Shown one piece after another: positions 17,582-25,879 of a stretch of DNA of 64,000 nucleotides. Under the pieces are notes generated by a model. The model was given only the letters and a program-made list of their open reading frames with translations. It ran no database searches and had not been told where the DNA came from. Every line of letters starts with the position of its first letter. The first letter of the stretch is position 1. The stretch spans positions 434,001 to 498,000 of the forward strand of contig JANFXS010000002.1 in NCBI GenBank assembly GCA_024460105.1, given 5' to 3'. The DNA is from Anaerotignum faecicola (GTDB lineage Bacteria; Bacillota; Clostridia; Lachnospirales; Anaerotignaceae). The translations under genes and the position numbers were made by a program.

Positions 17582-18259
17582 TTAATCAACAACGGCTATA
17601 ACCCTGATTTGGGAACCGTCGGCATTTTTTGTATTTAACGGAAGGGCAATAAGCTTGCAAGTAGGCGATTTGATTTCCCACAAGTTTGTCATATACTCAA
17701 TCATGAGTATTTTCCCTTCTTTCAAAACTATTTCATGTACAGGCTGGTAAATAGGGTCTTTAGGCCCTGCCGTCCTTATCTTTCTTATCTCGTAATCCTG
17801 AGGAAAATCAAACCCTACAACCTTCGGGTTATATTCCTTAATCCATTTCCCGCCGTCGGCCGTTACATAAGGCGAGTTATCCCAAAAATCATATTCTGTC
17901 CATGGAACTTTCCTGCCGCGGTCCGTCCTTATTAAAACAGCGTCATAATGTTTGTCTTTAAACGGCTTATTTGCTTCTTCAAGCATTTCATACGTTATTC
18001 CCGTATTGTCCGCTATATCCGAAAAATCAAGCACAAGGCAGTCTGATATGCACCAGTTTTCAATAGGATATGCGTCCAGCGTAAGGCCGTTGGGATCATG
18101 ATGAATCGGGGCGTCAATATGGGTAAACCAATGAGACTGAAGATTATACGCCGTAGCTTCCCAACGATCATGGTTGGCGTGCGACATTGGCTTTTCAAAC
18201 TTAATTCCATACCTCCAATGTTCAACAATAGGAAGCGTTAAATCAACTATTCTGCTCAT
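17582..18259 (-). CDS. Cyclase-family hydrolase (kynurenine formamidase-like)
   Basis: This 225-aa protein is a metal-dependent cyclase-family hydrolase. The metal motif appears as HWFTHIDAPIHHD (about residues 43-55), matching HxGTHxDxPxH with Phe in place of Gly. Downstream, VLIRTDRG and YVTADGGKWI, then VGFDFPQD are also family-typical. These enzymes open lactones, cyclic amides or aryl formamides. Its start overlaps the end of the dctP gene by 17 bp, and the dctQ gene follows 12 bp later, so it is embedded within the transporter genes. It probably opens or processes the imported substrate, for instance a lactone or amide. It is only distantly similar to the cyclase at 6626. Confidence 0.85.
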   Translation of the reverse strand: MSRIVDLTLPIVEHWRYGIKFEKPMSHANHDRWEATAYNLQSHWFTHIDAPIHHDPNGLTLDAYPIENWCISDCLVLDFSDIADNTGITYEMLEEANKPFKDKHYDAVLIRTDRGRKVPWTEYDFWDNSPYVTADGGKWIKEYNPKVVGFDFPQDYEIRKIRTAGPKDPIYQPVHEIVLKEGKILMIEYMTNLWEIKSPTCKLIALPLNTKNADGSQIRVIAVVD

Positions 18260-19277
18260 TTCCTGCCTCCTTCTGCGCCTGAATTATGTCAAGGAGCTCC
18301 GTGCCGTATTCATCTGTAAATGTAGGCCATACAGTCTGCGCTATTTCTTTAAATTTTTCAATATCAGGGTTTTCATTTATTACACAGCCGTTATCAAGGA
18401 GCACCTGCATAGCTTCTTCCGTCTTTTGGGCGTTGAATTCACGCTGAGCTTCCTGTCCGACCTTTGCCGCATCCATTATAACCTGTTTTTGTTCATCATT
18501 TAATTTTTCCCATGTTTTTGCGCTTACTCCCATAAACTGAGGCGTATAAACATGGCTTGTGAGGGTTATGTAGTTCTGCACTTCATAAAACTTCCTTGAA
18601 ACTATTTCATGAAGCGGGTTTTCTTCAGCGCTTACCGTTCCCTGCTGGAGAGCCGTGTAAAGTTCTGCGGCGTCGATAGTTGTAGGAAGCGCGCCGAGGG
18701 CTTTCCATGTTTCAACCTGTATAGTAGCGGGTAGAGTCCTCATTTTAATGCCTTCGAGATCCGCCGGTTCGTTTATTTCCCTTACGTTGTTTGAAAGCTG
18801 CCTGAAACCGTTTTCCCAGAATGAAATTCCTATAATCCCTTTTTCTTCAAACATATCAAAGATCTTTTCAGCCGCTTCGCCGCTTGTAGCCGCCCTTGCC
18901 TGATCCAAATTGTCAAAAAGGAAAGGAAGTTCAAAAACTGAAATTTCCGGCACAAGCCCTGTAAAGTATGACGTTCCCGTCACTCCGATGTCAATAGTTC
19001 CCTGCTGGAGCCCCTGAACCATAGAAGTAGCGTCGCCGAGAGCCGTATCATAGTAAGCCGTAGCTTCCAGCGTACCGTTGGAATTTTCATTTATATAGTT
19101 AACCATCTCTTTAAGCGCGTCGCCGGTTGGGGTATTTTCAGCTATAGACCCGCAAAAAACGCTGAGGCTTATAGTTTCTCCGCTTCCGCCTTCAGCCGGC
19201 GTTTCTCCGCCGCCGCATCCGGCAAGCATGCTTGCCGCCAATACAGACGCTGCTGCTAAACAAAATAATTTTTTCAT
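18243..19277 (-). CDS. dctP: TRAP transporter substrate-binding lipoprotein (DctP)
   Basis: The 344-aa protein begins with a lipoprotein signal peptide ending in the lipobox LAGC (about residues 18-21). A Gly/Glu-rich linker and the DctP fold follow. Family landmarks are VQGLQQGTIDIGVTG, FELPFLFDNLDQARA, GIISFWENGFRQLSNN-like text (GIIGISFWENGFRQLSNNVR, in two parts) and LEGIKMRTLPATIQVETWKALGA, where the Arg contacts the substrate carboxylate. This arginine suggests an acidic substrate. It is tethered outside the membrane and delivers substrate to DctQM. AGGAGG precedes the ATG. It lies between dctM and the cyclase gene. Confidence 0.92.
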   Translation of the reverse strand: MKKLFCLAAASVLAASMLAGCGGGETPAEGGSGETISLSVFCGSIAENTPTGDALKEMVNYINENSNGTLEATAYYDTALGDATSMVQGLQQGTIDIGVTGTSYFTGLVPEISVFELPFLFDNLDQARAATSGEAAEKIFDMFEEKGIIGISFWENGFRQLSNNVREINEPADLEGIKMRTLPATIQVETWKALGALPTTIDAAELYTALQQGTVSAEENPLHEIVSRKFYEVQNYITLTSHVYTPQFMGVSAKTWEKLNDEQKQVIMDAAKVGQEAQREFNAQKTEEAMQVLLDNGCVINENPDIEKFKEIAQTVWPTFTDEYGTELLDIIQAQKEAGNEQNS

Positions 19278-19308
19278 AAGTATCCTCCTTAAATAAATAA
19301 ATTAAATA

Positions 19309-20583
19309 TTATAAAAGTGACGGTAAAAATGTTGACAACGCCGGAACGAAAACGATTATTACCGCTCCGACTAAAATAGCGCCTATAAGTACCGGAAGGT
19401 GCGGTATAATTTTATGTACCGGCTGGCCGCCAACAGAAGACGCTACAAAAAGGTTCAGTCCAACCGGCGGGGTAACAAGGCCGATGCAAAGCACAACAAC
19501 CATAACAACCCCGAAATGGATTAATGAAATTCCGTACTCAAGAGCCGTAGGTATCAAAATAGGAGCAAAAATCAAAAGCGCCGGCACGGCGTCTATGAAG
19601 CATCCCGCAATCAAAAGTATAAAGCATACGGCAAGCATAAATACAGTAGGGCTTCCGATTACGGATGTAAACGCCTCGGCAACCATTTGAGGTATGCCCG
19701 CCCTTGTAATTACCCATCCGAAAGCCTGTGTGGCCGCAACAATAAGCATTATGCCGGCCGCTGATTTTACGGATTTAAAAACAACGCTCAAAAGATTTTC
19801 CAGCCTTAATTCCTTGTAGACAAATAAACCTATTATAAGGCAGTAAAAACAGCATACCGCCGATGCTTCCGTAGGCGTAAAAAATCCCGAATATATGCCG
19901 CCGAGTATTATTATCGGGGCAAGTATCGCCCAAAACGCCTGCCCAAAGGACTTAACCGAAGTTTTAAGGCTGAAACGGCCGACTCCCTTATAGCCTTTCT
20001 TTATGCACTGGAATATTACAACGGCTATAACAATAAGTCCTAAAAATATGCCCGGTATTAATCCCGCCATAAGCATATCGCCAACGGACTCTCCGGAAGC
20101 GACTCCGTAAAGCACCATAAGTATGCTGGGAGGAATAAGCGGTCCGAAAATACCTCCCACAGCCTGTACAGCGCTTGCATATCCGCCGTCATAGCCTTCT
20201 TCTTCCATAGACGGTATCATAATGCCGCCTACCGCCGCCGTTGTAGCGGCTCCGGCGCCTGTCATAGCCGCAAATATCATGCTGGCAACCACTGTAACAA
20301 CGGCAAGCCCGCCGGGGACAAAGCCGACAATAGTCCTTGCAAAATTAACAATCCTTTTCGAAATACCGCCGGATTCCATAAGCCCGCCGGCTATAACAAA
20401 AAACGGAATGGCCATAAGCGTAAATGAATCCACGCCCTTAAGCATCTGCTGCCCTATAATAATAAGAGGCACATCCGAAAAACCAATCATATAAAATAAA
20501 GCCGATAAACACAATGAAAACGCAATAGGCACCCCTAAAAACAGCAGTATGAAAAAAACTGCCATAAGCACCAAAACATCCAT
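19309..20583 (-). CDS. dctM: TRAP transporter large permease (DctM)
   Basis: The 424-aa protein has about 12 hydrophobic segments and the DctM pattern: GVPIAFSLCLSALFYM near the N terminus, QQMLKGVDSFTLMAIPFFVIAG, GGISKRIVNFARTIVGFVPGGLAVV, the GAGAATTAAVGGIMIPSM segment and VQAVGGIFGPLIPPSILMVLYG. It is the channel-forming subunit of the Na+-coupled TRAP uptake system in the cytoplasmic membrane. It lies 30 bp downstream of the zinc dehydrogenase gene and 31 bp before dctP, so it is an internal operon gene. GGAGG precedes ATG 20583. Length and motifs match the family with no sign of damage. Confidence 0.93.
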   Translation of the reverse strand: MDVLVLMAVFFILLFLGVPIAFSLCLSALFYMIGFSDVPLIIIGQQMLKGVDSFTLMAIPFFVIAGGLMESGGISKRIVNFARTIVGFVPGGLAVVTVVASMIFAAMTGAGAATTAAVGGIMIPSMEEEGYDGGYASAVQAVGGIFGPLIPPSILMVLYGVASGESVGDMLMAGLIPGIFLGLIVIAVVIFQCIKKGYKGVGRFSLKTSVKSFGQAFWAILAPIIILGGIYSGFFTPTEASAVCCFYCLIIGLFVYKELRLENLLSVVFKSVKSAAGIMLIVAATQAFGWVITRAGIPQMVAEAFTSVIGSPTVFMLAVCFILLIAGCFIDAVPALLIFAPILIPTALEYGISLIHFGVVMVVVLCIGLVTPPVGLNLFVASSVGGQPVHKIIPHLPVLIGAILVGAVIIVFVPALSTFLPSLL

Positions 20584-20613
20584 CTTACTACCTCCTTATG
20601 TTGTAAAATTTAA

Positions 20614-21654
20614 TTATGGTATCATTACTACCCTTCCAACAGCCGTTTTAACGGCCTCAAAAGCTTTCTCAAAGTCTTTAAGGGCATACGGCCCGCTCAT
20701 AAGCGGCCTTAAATCAAAACCTGATCTAAGCATTTCAAGACATTCGTCCCATGTTTCATACATAAGCCTTCCGGTAACCCCGTAAACAGCCGCTTCTTTA
20801 TATATAATATCATTTGCCAAATCAAGCGGAGTTTCGCCGCTTGTCAGGCCTACGAGAACAACCGTGCCGCTTTTTCTCACAAGCTTGAAGCCTGCCCGTA
20901 TAGCGAAATTGTTTCCGGTGTAATCAATAACAGCGTCGGCGCCGCTTCCGTTTGTTTCTTTTAAAACAATCTCAAGATCGTTTTGCTGTTTGCTGTTGAT
21001 AACTACGTCGGCGCCCATTTTTTTTGCCATTTCGAGCTTGCTGTCTACAACGTCGATAGCGATTATTTTGCTTGCTCCCTTAAATTTTGCCGCCGCAACA
21101 GCCATAAGGCCTATCGGCCCGCAGCCGTAAATTACGGTTGTTTTGCCTTTTACGTCCGCTCTTGAAACGCCATGCATACCTACGCCCATAGGTTCCAGCA
21201 GCGCGCCTATTTCGTAGCTTATGCTGTCGTCGATTTTAAAAGCGCAGTCGGCTGGGAACGCTATATACTCCGCAAACGATCCCGGCGTATGTACTCCTAT
21301 AATTTTCATATTTTCACAGTTATGCCTTCTGTTTGACAAGCACATGGGGCATGTGTTGCATGGTATATGAGTTTCGCCGGCAACTCTGTCGCCTTCTTTA
21401 AATTCCGTTACTTTACTGCCGACTTTGACGATATCGCCGCAGAATTCATGTCCGAAAACATACGGTACGGGGCATCTTTCTTCGGCATATGCACCCCACG
21501 GATATATATGCGCGCTGTCTGTACCGCATATTGCGGTAGCCCTTACTTTAACAAGGACGTCCCTTTCGCCGCACTCCGGTATAGGCAGATCCTCCCTCCA
21601 AACGGCTCCCGGCCCTTTTGTTTCTTTATAAACGCCAAACATTGTATCTTTCAT
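20614..21654 (-). CDS. Zinc-dependent alcohol/polyol dehydrogenase (threonine dehydrogenase-like)
   Basis: The 346-aa protein is a medium-chain zinc dehydrogenase. Catalytic zinc residues lie in ICGTDSAHIYPWG (Cys43 region) and GHEFCG, and the structural zinc cysteines in PCNTCPMCLSNRRHNC. The Rossmann segment YGCGPIGLMAVAAAKFKGA gives NAD(H) binding. The N-terminal CGTDSAHIY pattern is close to L-threonine 3-dehydrogenase and polyol dehydrogenases, so the substrate is probably a secondary alcohol in a hydroxy acid or polyol. It is the first gene of the catabolic operon. A sigma-54 promoter lies about 105 bp upstream (21758-21773). GGAGG precedes the ATG. Confidence 0.88.
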   Translation of the reverse strand: MKDTMFGVYKETKGPGAVWREDLPIPECGERDVLVKVRATAICGTDSAHIYPWGAYAEERCPVPYVFGHEFCGDIVKVGSKVTEFKEGDRVAGETHIPCNTCPMCLSNRRHNCENMKIIGVHTPGSFAEYIAFPADCAFKIDDSISYEIGALLEPMGVGMHGVSRADVKGKTTVIYGCGPIGLMAVAAAKFKGASKIIAIDVVDSKLEMAKKMGADVVINSKQQNDLEIVLKETNGSGADAVIDYTGNNFAIRAGFKLVRKSGTVVLVGLTSGETPLDLANDIIYKEAAVYGVTGRLMYETWDECLEMLRSGFDLRPLMSGPYALKDFEKAFEAVKTAVGRVVMIP

Positions 21655-21757
21655 ATTTTTCCTCCTTTTTAATTATAAAACGAACCAAGCATATTATTTA
21701 ATCGGGAACCTAAAAATCAGGCTCCACATTCAATAATTTATATATGCGCTTATATAC

Positions 21758-21773
21758 AGCAAAATCTGTGCCA
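21758..21773 (-). promoter_or_regulatory. Sigma-54 promoter of the dehydrogenase-TRAP-cyclase-pdxA operon
   Basis: Read on the minus strand the site is TGGCAC, AGATT, TTGCT: a full match to the -24/-12 consensus TGGCAC-N5-TTGCW. It faces the operon starting at 21654. A pair of heptamer inverted repeats (21882-21915) lies about 110 bp upstream. Confidence 0.85.
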
Positions 21774-21881
21774 TTTATTCATTTTTGTAATTGTTAAAAA
21801 ATTGAACAAACTAAAAATGACTTTCTTAGTCATATTACACAAGCAAAACTTATTTATCGACGTAATTCCGCTTTTCATTTT

Positions 21882-21915
21882 TGTTGCAGAAATTCAGACA
21901 ACGCATCATGCAACA
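21882..21915. promoter_or_regulatory. Putative activator binding site upstream of the operon promoter
   Basis: TGTTGCA (21882-21888) and TGCAACA (21909-21915) form a 7-bp inverted repeat with a 20-bp gap; a further CGCAACG follows. The same heptamers occur upstream of the other sigma-54 promoter (23873-23911). Confidence 0.65.
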
Positions 21916-21929
21916 TTACGCAACGTTTT

Positions 21930-23840
21930 CTATTTTTGAATTCCGTACTTATTCATCTTCCTCCATAAAGTGCTCCTGTCCATACCGAGATATTTTGCGG
22001 TTTTTGTCATATTGTTGCCGCATTCCTCAAGGGCGTTTATAATCTTTTCCGATTCATTTTCACTGCTTCTGACATATTTCGGTTTCGAAACGCTGTCGCC
22101 GTAAAAAATTTCTTCCGAAACATCGTCGGGATAAATAGCGTTTTTCATATCCTCGCAAGATATTACCTTCTCGCCGAGCCTTATTACGTTTACCCTTTCG
22201 ACAATATTTTCAAGTTCCCTTACATTCCCGGGAAACGAATATTCCAAAAGCATTTGCCGTGCGTCCTGATCAAGTTCCGGAACAGCCTGCTGTCCTTTGA
22301 AACATATTTTTTCAAGCGACATATTAAATAAAGGAAGAATATCTTCCCGCCTTTTCCTTAACGGCTGTATGAATATTTTAAGCACATCCAGCCTGTAAAG
22401 CAGATCCTGCCTGAATTCCCCTTTTATTACCATGCTTTTGAGATTTTTATTTGTGGCGCAAATTATCCTTACGTCAACCGACGTTACTTTGTCGTCTCCG
22501 ATACGCCTCACCTCTTTTTCCTGAAGCACTCTCAAAAGCTTGCTCTGCATACTCATTGGGATCTCTCCTATTTCGTCAAGGAATATCGTTCCGTTATGCG
22601 CCAATTCAAAAAGTCCCATTTTCCCTTTCTTTGCCGCTCCCGTAAAAGCCCCCTCCACATATCCGAAAAGCTCGCTTTCAAGCAGGTTCTCGGGAAATGC
22701 CGCGCAGTTTACGGCCACAAAAGGGCCCTTTTTCCTTTTGCTTGCATTATGTATGCTCTGAGCAAATATTTCCTTTCCCGTTCCGGTTTCGCCTACAAGC
22801 ATTATATTGGAAGATGAAACGGCATATCTTTTTGCAATCTCTATAGTTTCATCCAAAACACTGCTCTCATGTACAATATCCGAAAACTCATTTTTGGCAT
22901 ACAGCCCCCTGTCGCTGAGTTTTTTCCTTATATCCCTTTCAATCTGCTGAACTTTGGTTATATTCTGAAACGTAATAACGACGCCTTCTGCCCGCCCTCC
23001 GTCTACAACGGGCACATAGTCTATGGAAATTGTTATATTTTTAATATTTTTAAGTTCCCCTGCTATTTCTTCGCCTTTTTCGAGGGCTCTTTTATATCCT
23101 TCAAAAAGCTGCGGAAAATTGTTCTCCAAAGTATAAAGCGAACTTGCAACTCCAAACATATCAAGCGCTACCTGGTTGCACGCCTGAATATCGCCGTCCC
23201 TTCCTATATAAAGTATGCCGTCTTTGGAGTTGTGCGTTATAATTTCATAAACCTTGCTTTTAATCCTTTCCTGGGTAACTATTTCATATGTTCTGACGGC
23301 CTCGTCTATAGCCCTGTAAACCGCTTCTTCCCCAACTCTTATTAATGTGGAATTAATCCTCATTTTTTTTGCTTTATTAACGACATACTGCCCGGCAACC
23401 ACAGCGTCGCATCCTTCGGACAACGCCGTCTTTAAAATTCTGTCGATTTCGTCATAATCTTTCGGCACATAAACCTTAACCTGACAGCCAAGCATTTCCG
23501 TAAAACTTTCAACGCCCGAAAACGCGCTGTAGAATCCTATAAACGCTATTTTTTTAGGGCTGTAAAGGCTGCTGCATTCCTGAACGGATCTGAAAACATC
23601 ATAAGCGGATATATCAATATCCACAACAGGTATATTTATTCCTTCCTCAACGAGATATTGCGCGGCATATCCGCGCGCAATAATAACATCGCAGTTTCCA
23701 ATCTTAATCTCGGGCAGTTCATTTACGGCAACAACGGAAACCGTCTTTGATATACGCCCGCTGAACCTGTGGTTTTCAAAAACCGCGTCTATAGTCTTTC
23801 TCAATTCCGGGTACGGTGAAATAAAATGTATCTTTATCAT
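21930..23840 (-). CDS. Sigma-54-dependent transcriptional activator (PrpR-type N domain, PAS, AAA+, Fis HTH)
   Basis: This is a 636-aa enhancer-binding protein with four parts. Residues about 1-185 are a PrpR-type sensor (DVIIARGYAAQYLVEEGINI, then PVVDIDISAYDV). Residues about 205-310 are a PAS domain. Residues about 325-545 are the AAA+ domain with Walker A GETGTGKE, the sigma-54 contact loop GAFTGA and LLYRLDVL. A Fis-type helix-turn-helix ends the protein (TAKYLGMDRSTLWRKMNKYG). ATG 23840 follows GGAGGAGG; a longer frame starting at 23861 begins within that ribosome site. PrpR-type sensors bind small organic acids. It lies between two sigma-54 promoters and very likely drives both of the element's transcription units. 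Confidence 0.93.
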   Translation of the reverse strand: MIKIHFISPYPELRKTIDAVFENHRFSGRISKTVSVVAVNELPEIKIGNCDVIIARGYAAQYLVEEGINIPVVDIDISAYDVFRSVQECSSLYSPKKIAFIGFYSAFSGVESFTEMLGCQVKVYVPKDYDEIDRILKTALSEGCDAVVAGQYVVNKAKKMRINSTLIRVGEEAVYRAIDEAVRTYEIVTQERIKSKVYEIITHNSKDGILYIGRDGDIQACNQVALDMFGVASSLYTLENNFPQLFEGYKRALEKGEEIAGELKNIKNITISIDYVPVVDGGRAEGVVITFQNITKVQQIERDIRKKLSDRGLYAKNEFSDIVHESSVLDETIEIAKRYAVSSSNIMLVGETGTGKEIFAQSIHNASKRKKGPFVAVNCAAFPENLLESELFGYVEGAFTGAAKKGKMGLFELAHNGTIFLDEIGEIPMSMQSKLLRVLQEKEVRRIGDDKVTSVDVRIICATNKNLKSMVIKGEFRQDLLYRLDVLKIFIQPLRKRREDILPLFNMSLEKICFKGQQAVPELDQDARQMLLEYSFPGNVRELENIVERVNVIRLGEKVISCEDMKNAIYPDDVSEEIFYGDSVSKPKYVRSSENESEKIINALEECGNNMTKTAKYLGMDRSTLWRKMNKYGIQK

Positions 23841-23872
23841 AAAAATCCTCCTCCTCAGCAACCGTTTTAATA

Positions 23873-23911
23873 TGTTGCATATAATACATCACAACACCGC
23901 CTTTTGCAACA
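23873..23911. promoter_or_regulatory. Putative activator binding site upstream of the SAF-gene promoter
   Basis: TGTTGCA (23873-23879) and TGCAACA (23905-23911) form an inverted repeat with a 25-bp gap, identical in the heptamers to 21882-21915. It lies 115-150 bp before the sigma-54 promoter at 24026 and just upstream of the regulator gene, so autoregulation is also possible. Confidence 0.6.
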
Positions 23912-24025
23912 CAAACATCCTAATATAGGTTTCAGACATGCAAATATTACACAAAAAACATCGTTTTATGTGTAATATAAGATAATTTTTATATAAAATG
24001 CCAAATCGTAAACAACTGCATGCTG

Positions 24026-24042
24026 TTGGCACAAAAATTGCT
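24026..24042 (+). promoter_or_regulatory. Sigma-54 promoter of the SAF-domain oxidoreductase gene
   Basis: TTGGCAC (24026-24032), AAAAA, TTGCT (24038-24042) matches the -24/-12 consensus in full, 64 bp before the ATG at 24106. Confidence 0.88.
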
Positions 24043-24105
24043 CTAAATAAAAACAACGAACCAAAGCAATAAAAATTCTATTGACAATCGAAAGGAGAAA
24101 AAAAT

Positions 24106-25518
24106 ATGTTATATCACCATTTATTTAAAGCAAGCCCCAAAAAAGACGATGTTCTCGTAGCGATTATAGGCGCCGGACATTTCGGCACGGCTGTAGTAAC
24201 GCAGCAAAAATATACAAAACAGCTTAAAGTATGCGTTGTAGCCGACAAAAACCTTGAAAACGCAAAAAATGCTTTTATCAAAGCCGAGATTGACGAAAGC
24301 TTAATCGTTTATTCAAACGACGCCGCCGAAGCGGAAAAACTTATTAAAGATGGCAAATATGTCTATACCGACAATTCCATGATGGTTAACGACATACCAA
24401 GTATCAATGTTGTTGCAGAAGGCACGGGCGTTCCCGAAGTAGGCGCCGAAATCTGCCTTGACGCAATCAAAAAAGGTAAAAAAGTTGCGGCTATCAGCAA
24501 AGAAATGGATTCCGTTATAGGCCCGATACTCAAGAAAAAAGCAAAAGACCTCGGAACTGTTTATTCCCCTGTAGACGGCGACCAGCCCGCCCTTCTTATG
24601 GCATTGGTAGAATGGGCAAGGACAATAGGCCTTACTGTTATTTCCGCCGGCAAGGCCCGCGACGGCGAATTTATACTTGATGAAAAAAATAAAACCGTTT
24701 CAATCGCCGCCGACGGAATCACGGTACATGAGGACTGTAAGGTTGATATTCCCGACAGCCATATCAAATATTTTGAAATGATACCGGAAGGCAAAGCCGA
24801 AGAATATATTGCCAAAAGAAAAGAGATACTTGACGCCCTTCCCGGTACAGGCGCCTTTGACCTCTGTGAACTTACAATGATGGCAAACGCTACCGGCCTC
24901 AAGCCTGTAAGCCATTCCCTCACCGAAGGTTCGCTCAGGATAACCGAACTGCCAGTTGCATACTGCTCTAAGAAAAATAACGGCATATATGACGAAGAAG
25001 GCATGATTGACGTACATACAAACATGCGCCGCCACGATGAAAGCGGAATGGGCGGCGGCGTATTTATGGTTGTAAAATGCGACAACGCATATTCAAACTA
25101 TATACTTACAACAAAAGGCCAGATACCTAATTATGACCGTTCAACTGCGGTAATTTACCGTCCTTACCACCTTTGCGGCGTTGAAGTTTCAACAACAATA
25201 CTCACAATGGAGCTTCTCGGCCTTGACACAGGATCGCTTGAATACGTTCCGAACTATGATCTTGTAAAAACCGCTCTTGTAGACATCAAAGCAGGCGATA
25301 CATTAGGCAACGATCATGACTTAAGGCTTAAAGCAACTATCATACCGGCAACAAAAAAAGCCCCCGGAAACCCTGTCCCGGCACATATGATAACAGGCAA
25401 CAAAGCCGTAAGGGATATTAAAGCAGGCGAAATTATTACATATGATATGATTGAAGACAGAAGCGAAACAACTTTATGGAAATTAAGGGAAGAACAGGAA
25501 AATACTTTTAATAAATAA
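24106..25518 (+). CDS. SAF-domain NAD(P)-dependent oxidoreductase (homoserine dehydrogenase-like Rossmann fold)
   Basis: The 470-aa protein has an N-terminal Rossmann segment (VAIIGAGHFGTAVVTQ, about residues 19-34) similar to homoserine dehydrogenase. A catalytic-like middle domain follows, and near the C terminus a SAF domain (AHMITGNKAVRDIKAGEIIT, about 425-445). SAF domains occur in sugar-acid enzymes and in antifreeze-like sialic acid synthases. I recognise the family but know of no settled reaction; an oxidation or isomerisation of a branched or phosphorylated acid is possible. It is transcribed alone, divergently from the regulator, from a strong sigma-54 promoter, so it acts in the same pathway as the TRAP operon. 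GGAG precedes the ATG. Confidence 0.78.
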   Translation: MLYHHLFKASPKKDDVLVAIIGAGHFGTAVVTQQKYTKQLKVCVVADKNLENAKNAFIKAEIDESLIVYSNDAAEAEKLIKDGKYVYTDNSMMVNDIPSINVVAEGTGVPEVGAEICLDAIKKGKKVAAISKEMDSVIGPILKKKAKDLGTVYSPVDGDQPALLMALVEWARTIGLTVISAGKARDGEFILDEKNKTVSIAADGITVHEDCKVDIPDSHIKYFEMIPEGKAEEYIAKRKEILDALPGTGAFDLCELTMMANATGLKPVSHSLTEGSLRITELPVAYCSKKNNGIYDEEGMIDVHTNMRRHDESGMGGGVFMVVKCDNAYSNYILTTKGQIPNYDRSTAVIYRPYHLCGVEVSTTILTMELLGLDTGSLEYVPNYDLVKTALVDIKAGDTLGNDHDLRLKATIIPATKKAPGNPVPAHMITGNKAVRDIKAGEIITYDMIEDRSETTLWKLREEQENTFNK

Positions 25519-25879
25519 TATCCGATTACGCCCCGCCCCGCTGCAAATCCGGCAGATAAATCCCTCTTTACTGCCGAAACATATATTTTTTTTTGCGGCG
25601 GGGCGTTTTATTTTTTCTTTCTGCCGCACAAACTCCAAGCGCGGATTATAAAACAATGTCATGCGCTTTATATTAAAATGAACGGATAAAAAATTATAAA
25701 TCACAGCATAAGCCATACAAAACCTATCGCCTGCATAAACATGCCCCGGCATTTTCGGCAGCGGAATATTTTTCAGGCCAAACCGGCCAGCTCTATCTGC
25801 ACACCTTTGTATTGCAATAAACTCTGTCGGCGTTTTCGGTATTTTTACATTCAAAACGCCGATTTTAATGTATATTTAT
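25519..25879. other. Intergenic region with terminator, no gene supported
   Basis: The first 100 bp hold a strong terminator (25528-25617). The remainder is AT-rich. A 123-codon minus-strand frame crosses the terminator hairpin and has no recognisable domain or ribosome site, so I do not call it. Confidence 0.5.
25528..25617 (+). terminator. Terminator of the SAF-domain gene
   Basis: ACGCCCCGCC starting at 25528 pairs with GGCGGGGCGT ending near 25606, followed by TTTATTTTTT. It ends the single-gene sigma-54 transcript before the recombinase gene, which points the other way. Confidence 0.7.

Noticed and set aside
25483-25854. 123-codon minus-strand frame in the element
   Set aside because: It crosses the strong terminator at 25528-25617, overlaps the end of the SAF gene and has no recognisable domain.
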